This document shows, piece after piece, positions 46,791-54,010 of a stretch of 64,000 nt of DNA (the stretch's first letter is position 1; the number at the start of each line of letters is the position of its first letter). The position numbers and the translations under genes were made by a program. This DNA is from Actinomadura sp. NAK00032 (GTDB lineage Bacteria; Actinomycetota; Actinomycetes; Streptosporangiales; Streptosporangiaceae), in NCBI RefSeq assembly GCF_013364275.1, contig NZ_CP054932.1, positions 2,666,001 through 2,730,000 on the forward strand, read 5' to 3'. A model generated the notes under the pieces. The model worked only from the letters and a program-made list of their open reading frames with translations, did not search any database and was not told the origin of the DNA.

Positions 46791-47941
46791 TGGGACGGCA
46801 GCCGCCGCAGCCGGACGGTCGCGGCGGCCGGGTCCCAGAACACCTCGTCGCTCTCCAGCTCCAGGGACTGCGCGGCCGTCAGCACGGCGCACAGCAGCTC
46901 GTCCCGCGTCCGGACGGCGAGCAGCGGGCCGATCTGCGCGACGGCGCCCGAGCTCTCCGCGAGCGTCCGCAGCAGGGACTTGAGGGCCGCCTCGTCCTCG
47001 GGCGGGCGGGTCGGCTCCACCCCGGCGGGGACGCCGGGCTCGACCCGCGCGAGCCCGCGCCGGGGCTCGTGGGAGCCGTTGTGCGGCAGGTCGGCGCCGG
47101 TGGAGATGAGCAGCGCGCTGAACACGCCCGCGAGGTCCTCGGAGGCGTGCCCGCCGAGGAAGTAGCGGCGGCGCTCCGGCCCGCCGGGCGCGGTGCCGTT
47201 CGCGCCCTCGGCGGTGCGGAACCGGACGTTCAGCCGGCTCGCGCGCACGCACCGCTCGTACATCTCGGTGAGGATGTCCTCCAGCTGGCCGTCGCGGGTC
47301 CACAGCCGCCCGGTGGCGGTGACGGCGTCGCCGTGGGCGCGGGGGCGGCCGGTGAGCGCGGCGGTGACGGTGTCGTCCAGCTCGCCCTCGGTGAACTGGA
47401 GCAGCTCGGCGACGACGTCCTCGACGCCCTCCAGGGTGCGGGTGAGGGTGCGCTGCAGCTCCAGGATCTCCGCGCCGCCGCGCTCGATGCCGGCGAGCCG
47501 GTCGAGCGCCGCGTCGACCTTCCCGGCCGCCGACTCGCCGTGCGCCTTGGTGACGGCGCGCACCGACGTCTCGACCTCGCCGAGCTTGCGGCGCAGCGCG
47601 GCCAGCGTGACGCGCTGCTGCTCCAGCTCGCGCAGCCGGCCCGCCTGGGCGCGCAGGTAGTCGTCGGCCTGGTGGACGAGGCCCGCCAGCTCCTCCACCT
47701 GTCCGGTGTTCTGGCGGAGCCGGCCGTCGAGCGCGGGCAGCACGTCCTGCTTGACCCGCGACAGCTCGGCGGTGAGCTGCTCGCCCACCGTGACCAGCAC
47801 GTTGTTCTGCTTGGTGACCTGGTCGTTCAGCTCGTCGATCCGGCGGGTGAACGCGTTGGCCTGGTCTCGGCCCTGCTTGCCGGCGTAGAGCTCGAACGCG
47901 GCCACCACGACGCACATCACCACCAGGATGACCGTCGTCAT
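46754..47941 (-). CDS. Membrane-anchored coiled-coil protein, unknown function
   Basis: 395 residues: one N-terminal membrane helix (TVILVVMCVVVAAFELYAG), then about 190 residues of coiled coil (RRIDELNDQVTKQNNVLVTV, LRELEQQRVTLAALRRKLGEV), then a C-terminal globular part (EDILTEMYERCVRASRLNVR, FLGGHASEDLAGVFSALLIS). It recalls RmuC/ATPase-lacking SMC-like anchors, but no named family fits. ATG 47941 with GAGGAG five bases upstream. It lies 187 bases downstream of glnH on the same strand and could be the eighth gene of the PknG operon. Confidence 0.7.
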   Translation of the reverse strand: MTTVILVVMCVVVAAFELYAGKQGRDQANAFTRRIDELNDQVTKQNNVLVTVGEQLTAELSRVKQDVLPALDGRLRQNTGQVEELAGLVHQADDYLRAQAGRLRELEQQRVTLAALRRKLGEVETSVRAVTKAHGESAAGKVDAALDRLAGIERGGAEILELQRTLTRTLEGVEDVVAELLQFTEGELDDTVTAALTGRPRAHGDAVTATGRLWTRDGQLEDILTEMYERCVRASRLNVRFRTAEGANGTAPGGPERRRYFLGGHASEDLAGVFSALLISTGADLPHNGSHEPRRGLARVEPGVPAGVEPTRPPEDEAALKSLLRTLAESSGAVAQIGPLLAVRTRDELLCAVLTAAQSLELESDEVFWDPAAATVRLRRLPSHQLWDLTAWATP

Positions 47942-48128
47942 GGTGCTCCTCGGGGGGTGACGGAGGTTGCCGGACCGGGTTTTGATCGCGACCATAACTT
48001 ACGATCACGCGCGCCGACCGGAACTTACGCAACCGACTGATCTCTATGACCGGGCGGTTGCGGCGGCCCCGTTCCACGGCGTGCCGCGGCCGGCTCCGTG
48101 CTATCGGCGACGCCGGTTCCGGGGCCCC

Positions 48129-48974
48129 TCAGACGCAGCCCTCGAACTGCGGGACGGTCGTGGTGATCTTCAGCCCGGACGTGCCGAACCACCGCTTCAG
48201 CAGGCGCGCCGCCGTGCCGTCCTGGTACATCCCGGTGATCGCCTTGTTCACCGCCTCGCAGCCGTCCTCGTCGCCCTTGCGGATGCCGACGCCGTACGGC
48301 TCGTCGGTGAACGGCGCGTTGACGACCGCGAGCTTGTGGCCGCTTTCGGACGCATTGCCCGCCAGCCCCGCGAGGATCAGGTCGTCGGTCGAGACCGCGT
48401 CCAGCCGGTTCTCGACGAGGTCGGTCAGGCAGTCGGAGTAGCCGTCCTCCTCGACCGGCAGCGCGGCGACGCCCTGCTCGTCGTGGACGCGCGGGAACGA
48501 CACCGAGCCGCGCACCTTGCACAGCCGCCGCCCTTGCAGGTCGTGGATGTCCCGGACCTTCGGGGCGTCGGCGGCGCGGACGAGGATGTCCTGGTGCGCG
48601 ACGTAGTACGGGCCCGCGAACGAGACCTTCACCTTGCGCTCCGGGGTGACGGAGTAGCTCGCCACCACCAGGTCGACGTCGCCCTGCTGGAGCATGTCCT
48701 CGCGCGTCGCCGAGTACACCGGCTTGAACCGCACGCCCGGCTCGCGGACGCCGAGGCGCGCGGCGATCTCCTTGGCGACGTCGATGTCGAAGCCCTCGTA
48801 GGTGCCGTTGTCGGTGCGGACGCCCACGCCGGGCTGGTCGGTGTTGACGCCGATGACGAGCGCGTCCTTGTCGGCGACCGATGCCTCCCCGGCGTCCGCG
48901 ACGCCGCACGCCGCGCCCGCGCCGAGGACCGCGAGCGCCGCGAAGGCGGCCGCCGCGATACGCCGTGCCCTCAC
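48129..48974 (-). CDS. GlnH-like amino-acid-binding lipoprotein
   Basis: 281 residues of the family 3 solute-binding fold. Signal peptide RARRIAAAAFAALAVLGAGA ending at lipobox GAAC (Cys about residue 23). Then IGVNTDQPGVG, YEGFDIDVAKEIAARLG, DVDLVVASYSVTPERKVKVS, FAGPYYVAHQDILV. In Mycobacterium GlnH binds Asp/Asn/Glu and signals through GlnX to PknG rather than feeding a permease; no permease genes are here either. GTG 48974 overlaps the glnX stop (GTGA); a longer GTG at 48983 is less likely. Confidence 0.88.
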   Translation of the reverse strand: MRARRIAAAAFAALAVLGAGAACGVADAGEASVADKDALVIGVNTDQPGVGVRTDNGTYEGFDIDVAKEIAARLGVREPGVRFKPVYSATREDMLQQGDVDLVVASYSVTPERKVKVSFAGPYYVAHQDILVRAADAPKVRDIHDLQGRRLCKVRGSVSFPRVHDEQGVAALPVEEDGYSDCLTDLVENRLDAVSTDDLILAGLAGNASESGHKLAVVNAPFTDEPYGVGIRKGDEDGCEAVNKAITGMYQDGTAARLLKRWFGTSGLKITTTVPQFEGCV

Positions 48975-50488
48975 TTCGACCACCGGTACTCCGCCAGCCG
49001 GGGGCGCACCCCGGCGAGCACCAGCAGGGCGATGGCGACGCCCGCGATCGGCAGCACGGCGTACCAGCCGCTCGTCCCGCCGTCGCCGTCCTTGACGGCC
49101 TCGTCGAACGCGTCCTGGTGGATGCCGCTCAACTGCTGCAGGGCGCGGTCGTACTGGGTGAAGTCCGCGGCGGCGGTGCCGCGCGCGCCGACGGCCTGGC
49201 CGCGCTGGTCGGCCTTGACGAGGTCGCGCATCCGCCGGTCGTTGGCCTGCACCTTCTGGTAGGCGCCCAGGGCCTTGTTCATGACGTCCACCAGCCGCGC
49301 CTTCTGCTCGGCGGACTCCGCCGGCCGGTTGGCCTCGGTGCCGAGGAAGCCTAGGAACGGCGCCCGCCCGGGCTCGAACGACAGGCCCTTCTGCACGGCC
49401 GCGTTGTACTGCGTCAGGTTGCCCGCCTTCAGGTAGAGGACGGTCTGGGACTTGCTCAGGTACACCTGCTCGTAGGCGTCGGCGCGTCCGGGATCCAGCA
49501 GGAACCGGGTCTCGTCGGCGTTCGCGCTGTTGCTGATGGCGCGCGTCCGCGACAGCGCCAGGATCGAGTCGAAGCCCTCTTCCTTGGCCTTGCGTAGATG
49601 GTCCGCCTGGCCGGTCAGCATGAGCGCGCCCGCCCCGACCAGGACGAGCGTCCCGAGCGTGGCGACCGCCAGCGGCACGTTCAGCAGGCGGCGGAAGCGC
49701 TTGGCCAGGTACACCTGGAGGCCGGTCAGGGTCGCCAGCAGCACCAGCCCCGCGACGAGCAGGCCCGTGCGGCCCGTGAGCACCGCTGACCGCTTGTCCT
49801 CGTAGGTGTGCCGGACGAGGGTCCCGTTGTCGAGCGTCAGGTTGTAGGCCTTGGGCAGCAGGTCCAGCTTCATCAGGTCGGTCGCCTGCCGGTACAGGTC
49901 GATGACCTGCTGCGACGGCGGGCCGGACGCGTGCGGGGCCTGCCGGTCGAGCAGCAGCGCCTGCCCGGCGAGGCGCTCGTAGCGGCCGAGCGCGTCCAGC
50001 AGGTCGCGGGCCGTGTTGTTCTCGGTGGTCTCGTCGGCGAGCTTGGCCGCCTTCAGCAGCGCGTCCCCGGCCTTCTGCCGGTTGTCGTCGTAGCGCTTGA
50101 GAGCCTGGTCGCGGCCGCCGCCCGGCGCGGTGCCGATCAGCAGCGCGTTGGCGAGCTGCGCGTCCATGTCGCTGAGCTGGAGGTACAGGTCGCCGGTGGC
50201 GACGACCTGCGGGCCCGCGTCGTGGCCGATGACCCGCACGCCCTCGCGGGCGTTCGCGATCGCCGCCCAGCCGATGCCGAGCAGGGCCACCAGCAGGACG
50301 AGCGACAGCGCGGTCAGCGTCCGGACCCGGGCCGCGACCGTGCGCGGGACCAGCCGCGCGATCCCGGTGGGCGGGTCGCCGGCCACCCAGGCGACCCGCC
50401 CGGGGGCGGAGTTGTGCCAGGCCGGCGGGGACGCCTGCGCGGTGGGGGCGGGCTCCCCCGCCGGGGGAGCCTGCTGCACGGCCGTCAT
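48971..50488 (-). CDS. GlnX-like four-helix membrane sensor
   Basis: 505 residues: cytoplasmic Pro/Ala N-terminus, membrane helix 1 (about 50-75, LTALSLVLLVALLGIGWAA), extracytoplasmic helical domain (SDMDAQLANALLIGTAPGGG), helices 2-3 (TGLLVAGLVLLATLTGLQVY; LAVATLGTLVLVGAGALMLT), a second external helical domain, and helix 4 (YAVLPIAGVAIALLVLAG). This architecture and position between glnH and pknG match GlnX of Mycobacterium, which relays amino-acid binding to PknG. ATG overlaps the FHA gene stop (ATGA). Confidence 0.85.
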   Translation of the reverse strand: MTAVQQAPPAGEPAPTAQASPPAWHNSAPGRVAWVAGDPPTGIARLVPRTVAARVRTLTALSLVLLVALLGIGWAAIANAREGVRVIGHDAGPQVVATGDLYLQLSDMDAQLANALLIGTAPGGGRDQALKRYDDNRQKAGDALLKAAKLADETTENNTARDLLDALGRYERLAGQALLLDRQAPHASGPPSQQVIDLYRQATDLMKLDLLPKAYNLTLDNGTLVRHTYEDKRSAVLTGRTGLLVAGLVLLATLTGLQVYLAKRFRRLLNVPLAVATLGTLVLVGAGALMLTGQADHLRKAKEEGFDSILALSRTRAISNSANADETRFLLDPGRADAYEQVYLSKSQTVLYLKAGNLTQYNAAVQKGLSFEPGRAPFLGFLGTEANRPAESAEQKARLVDVMNKALGAYQKVQANDRRMRDLVKADQRGQAVGARGTAAADFTQYDRALQQLSGIHQDAFDEAVKDGDGGTSGWYAVLPIAGVAIALLVLAGVRPRLAEYRWSK

Positions 50489-51363
50489 GTCGCCTCGCCT
50501 CGGATGAGGGTGATGGTGGTCCAGGCGCCCACGTGGATGCGGTCGCCGTCGGAGACGGGGACCTCCACGTTGTAGGGGATGGGGTCGGTGGACCCGTTGA
50601 CGCAGGTCCGGTTGGTGGAGCCGGGGTCGACCAGCGTCCAGGTGCCGTCCGGCTTGGCCAGCAGCACGGCGTGGACGTGTGAGACGCCGGGGTCCTCGGG
50701 CGGCTCCCGCAGGTCGATCTCGGGCGGGGACGGCCGGGACGAGCTGCGCCGCCCGATCCGGATCTCCCGCCCGGTCAGCGGGATCCACCGCTCCGGCGCG
50801 TACGGGGGGAACGACAGCGACGCCGAGTCGGGCCCCTCCTCGGCGATCACCGTGTTGAAGTACTCGCGGTCGGCCGTCACCACCGCCGTCCAGGCCGCTC
50901 CGGGCACGGGCGGCTGCGGGACGGGCGGCGCGGGCACGGGTGGTGCAGGTACCGGAGGCTGCGGGACGGGCGGCGCGGGCACCGGGGGTGCCGGGACCGG
51001 GGGCGCCGGCAGCGGCGGCGCGGGCGGCGGCTCGGACGGCCCGCGGTGCGGCGGCCCGGTCGGCGGAGTGAACGGCTGCGTCGGCGGCCCCGGCTGCGCG
51101 GGCTGGGCGGGCTGGGCGGGGGCCGTCCGCGGCGTGGGCAGGCCGCCGCCGGTCGCGAAGTCGTACCCGCACCGCTCGCAGAAGCGGTCGACGCTGGGCG
51201 TCCCGCAGTCCGGGCAGGGCGTGCCGCCGGCCGGCGGCGGCTGCGGCGCCGCGCCGCCCGCGGCCCCGCCCGCCGGGGCGGACGAGCCGCCGCCCATGTT
51301 CTCGCCGCAGACGTCGCAGTAGTCCGCCGACTGGGAGGAGTGTCCGCTGGGGCAGCTCGGCAT
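50485..51363 (-). CDS. FHA-domain protein with zinc ribbons and Pro-rich linker
   Basis: 292 residues. N-terminus has two CxxC pairs each (residues 4-19 and 50-65: CPDCGTPSVDRFCERCG), then a linker of (PAPPVP) repeats (residues 112-155), then an FHA domain (about 197-288: IRIGRR, PGVSHVHAVLL, DPGSTNRTCVNG). The FHA domain should bind phosphothreonine, plausibly on the N-terminal Thr repeats of the operon's PknG, as GarA does in mycobacteria. It is longer and different from GarA. ATG 51363, two bases after the vWA stop. Confidence 0.88.
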   Translation of the reverse strand: MPSCPSGHSSQSADYCDVCGENMGGGSSAPAGGAAGGAAPQPPPAGGTPCPDCGTPSVDRFCERCGYDFATGGGLPTPRTAPAQPAQPAQPGPPTQPFTPPTGPPHRGPSEPPPAPPLPAPPVPAPPVPAPPVPQPPVPAPPVPAPPVPQPPVPGAAWTAVVTADREYFNTVIAEEGPDSASLSFPPYAPERWIPLTGREIRIGRRSSSRPSPPEIDLREPPEDPGVSHVHAVLLAKPDGTWTLVDPGSTNRTCVNGSTDPIPYNVEVPVSDGDRIHVGAWTTITLIRGEAT

Positions 51364-51365
51364 GC

Positions 51366-52703
51366 TCAGCCCTCGCCCCGCCGGGTGGTCACGGTCTCGT
51401 CTTTGCGGGTCCGGACCGTCTTGGTGGAGCGGGTCTCGATCTCCATCTCGGCGACCTTGTCGATGTCGCGCTTCAGCCGGACGGTGCCGGTCGCCGGGTC
51501 GACCACGTCCACGACGCGGCGCAGCATGGAGGTGATCGCGTCGTTGCCCGCCTCGTCGGCCAGCACCACGGCGCGGCCGAGCCGCGCGGTCGCGGTGTCG
51601 AGGTCGCCCTCCCGGCGGGCCTGCAGCCCCTCCTGGATGGCGGCGGCCAGCTCGGCCTGCCCGGTGTAGTGCGCCACCCGCTCGTTGATCTTGGTGGACT
51701 GCGCCTCGTCGTCCGTCCACTGCGCGAGGACGTTCCCGGACGCCAGGACCTGCGCCTCCTCGCCGGGCCCGCCCGGCACGACGAGCCGCACCCACGCGGC
51801 GCGCAGCTCCTTGCCGCCGACCTGGCCGGGGGTGACCTCCACGCAGACGTGGTAGTCGCGGCTCTCCGCGCCCCACGCGCCGAGCGGGTAGTCGCCCGCC
51901 TGCGGCGCCGACTCGGCGCGCTTGGAGGTGAGGTCCTCCACCGAGGGCATCACCTGCTTGACGAACCGGAGCGTCGCCGTCTGCGGCGTCCACACCCGCA
52001 GCGCGACGTCGGCGACGGACTTGCCCATCGCCGCCTCCGTCATCGCCCGGAAGTCGGCGACGAGCCCGGCCGGGTCGGCGACGATGTCGACGCTGCCGAG
52101 CATCGCGGAGGCGACCTTGCGCAGCTCCGCGACCTCCCAGTCGGTGCCGACGCCGCGGCAGTCGCAGACGAACCGGCCGCCGCAGGCCGCCAGCGCGGCG
52201 TCCAGCTCCTCGGGCGTCTCGTGCTGGTTCTTGCCGTCGGTCAGCAGGATCGCGTGCCGGATCCCGCCCTGCACCGTGTCGAACAGCTGGCTCGCCAGCC
52301 GCAGCCACGACCCGATGGCGGTGCCGCCGGACGCCGTCAGCCGGCCCAGCGCCTGCTTGGCCTCGCCCCGGGTCTGCGGGCTCGCCGCGACCAGCCCCGG
52401 ATGCTTCGGGAAGATCATCTTGGCCGTGTTGGATCCGGACACGACCGCGAACTCCACGCCGTCGCGCAGCGTGTCGATCGCGACCTGCGCCGCCGCGACG
52501 GCCGCGCGCAGCTTGGCGTCGGGGTAGGACATCGAGCCCGAGGTGTCGATGATGATCACCTCGGCGGCGCGGGCGGTGGACGGGGCGGGCACGCCGCCCG
52601 CGGCGGTGGCCTCGACGGACACGATGGCGTGCACCTCGCGTCCGCCCTCGGGCAGGTACCGGTTCTGGTCGATCTTGACGGTGAACTGCGGGTGCTCGCT
52701 CAT
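51366..52703 (-). CDS. von Willebrand factor A domain protein
   Basis: 445 residues: vWA domain with MIDAS DTSGS (residues 53-57) and DGVEFAVVSGSNTAK, GGTAIGSWL, AILLTDGKNQ, followed by a beta-rich C-terminal part and a charged Arg/Lys tail (TRSTKTVRTRKDETVTTRRG, which offers many Thr). Metal-dependent protein binding is expected. The ATG overlaps the PP2C stop (ATGA). Substrate or scaffold role in PknG signalling is inference. Confidence 0.9.
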   Translation of the reverse strand: MSEHPQFTVKIDQNRYLPEGGREVHAIVSVEATAAGGVPAPSTARAAEVIIIDTSGSMSYPDAKLRAAVAAAQVAIDTLRDGVEFAVVSGSNTAKMIFPKHPGLVAASPQTRGEAKQALGRLTASGGTAIGSWLRLASQLFDTVQGGIRHAILLTDGKNQHETPEELDAALAACGGRFVCDCRGVGTDWEVAELRKVASAMLGSVDIVADPAGLVADFRAMTEAAMGKSVADVALRVWTPQTATLRFVKQVMPSVEDLTSKRAESAPQAGDYPLGAWGAESRDYHVCVEVTPGQVGGKELRAAWVRLVVPGGPGEEAQVLASGNVLAQWTDDEAQSTKINERVAHYTGQAELAAAIQEGLQARREGDLDTATARLGRAVVLADEAGNDAITSMLRRVVDVVDPATGTVRLKRDIDKVAEMEIETRSTKTVRTRKDETVTTRRGEG

Positions 52704-54010
52704 CGGGGCTGCTCCGTGCTCTGCGGTTCCGTGCTCTGCGGCGGTGTGTCGCGGCTCTGGGCGGTGCGGCGGGGTTCGGCGGGGGACGCGGGTGCAGCGG
52801 GGGACGGGAGCGGGATGACGGCGACCGTGATGTTGTCGCGGCCGCCGGCGTCGAGGGCGTGCTGGACGAGGGCGCGGGCCGTGCCGAGCGGGTCGGCCGC
52901 CGGGTCGTGCGCGCCACCGCCCGCCTGGGCACCGCCCGCCTGGGCACCGTCCGCCTCGCCGTTGGCGGTCTCGCCGTCGGCGGCGCCGGCGAGGAGCGCG
53001 GCCAGGTCGCCGGCCGCCGGGAAGTAGTTCCACAGGCCGTCGCTGCAGACCAGCAGCGTGCCGGGGCCGGCGGGGCGGAACGTCGCGACGTGCGGCTGGA
53101 CCTCGCCGGCGTCCACGCCGAGCCACGCGGTGATGACGTGCGCGTTCGGGTGCGCCTCGGCCTCCGCCTCGGTCAGCGAGCCCTCCGCGACCATGAACGC
53201 CGCCCACGAGTCGTCCTCGGTGAGCCGCCGGGACGGGCCCAGCTCGGCCAGGTCGCCGGTGCTGACCTCGGCGGCGTCGGGGGCGTCCGGGGCCTCGGAC
53301 GCGCCGGGCGCCGGTTCGCGCGCTCCGTTCTCGCCCGGCTCCGCGGTGCCGTCCGCCGACAGCCAGTAGGCGCGGCTGTCGCCGATCCAGCCGACGGTGA
53401 CGGTCGCGCCGCGCGTCACCGCGGACACGTAGGTGCAGGACGGCGCGTCCGCCGGGGACGTGGCGAGCGCGGCGACGGCCGCCGCCGCGCGCAGCGCCGC
53501 GTGCCGGGTGGCGTCCTCGGGGTCCTCGCCGGCGTCGAGCCGCGCCACCAGCTCGGCGGCGCCGGTGTCGGCGGCGGCGCGGGAGGCGTCCTCGGGGCGC
53601 TGGGAGGAGCCGACGCCGTCGGACACGACGGCGGCGACCCCGGCGGCGTGCGCGGCGAGGGCGAGCGCGTCCTCGTTGCGGCTGTAGCGGCGGCCCCGGT
53701 CGCTGGCGCCCGCCGCGACCGGCGGCCGGCCGCCGGGAGCGGGCAGCTCCAGTTCGACGTGGTCGCGCTCGGCGGGCTGGCGCAGCCCGCAGTGCTCGCA
53801 GTAGCCGTCGGCGTCGATGGCCGTCCCGCCGCAGCCGGTGCACGGCCGCGCCGCGGGCTCCGGCGCCGCGGCGGGCGGGGGCGGCGCGTCGGTCAGCCGG
53901 TGCCCGCACTCCTCGCAGTAGACCTCCTCCGCGTACACGATCTCGCCGCAGGCGGGGCAGGACAGCTCCGCGGCCTTCGCGTGCTCGGCGGCGGTCGGGT
54001 CGTCGGTCAC
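52700..54010 (-). CDS. PP2C-type protein phosphatase with zinc ribbons
   Basis: 436 residues. Zinc ribbons: CPACGEIVYAEEVYCEECG (18-36) and CTGCGGTAIDADGYCEHCG (57-75). PP2C domain about 98-410: DRGRRYSRNEDA, VVSDGVGSSQ, GWIGDSRAYWL, VCSDGLWNYF, GRDNITVAVI, so all metal-binding Asp motifs are present. A long Ala/Glu/Gly insert (about 235-275) splits it. Likely dephosphorylates PknG or its FHA/vWA targets. GTG overlaps the pknG stop (GTGA). Confidence 0.92.
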   Translation of the reverse strand: MTDDPTAAEHAKAAELSCPACGEIVYAEEVYCEECGHRLTDAPPPPAAAPEPAARPCTGCGGTAIDADGYCEHCGLRQPAERDHVELELPAPGGRPPVAAGASDRGRRYSRNEDALALAAHAAGVAAVVSDGVGSSQRPEDASRAAADTGAAELVARLDAGEDPEDATRHAALRAAAAVAALATSPADAPSCTYVSAVTRGATVTVGWIGDSRAYWLSADGTAEPGENGAREPAPGASEAPDAPDAAEVSTGDLAELGPSRRLTEDDSWAAFMVAEGSLTEAEAEAHPNAHVITAWLGVDAGEVQPHVATFRPAGPGTLLVCSDGLWNYFPAAGDLAALLAGAADGETANGEADGAQAGGAQAGGGAHDPAADPLGTARALVQHALDAGGRDNITVAVIPLPSPAAPASPAEPRRTAQSRDTPPQSTEPQSTEQPR

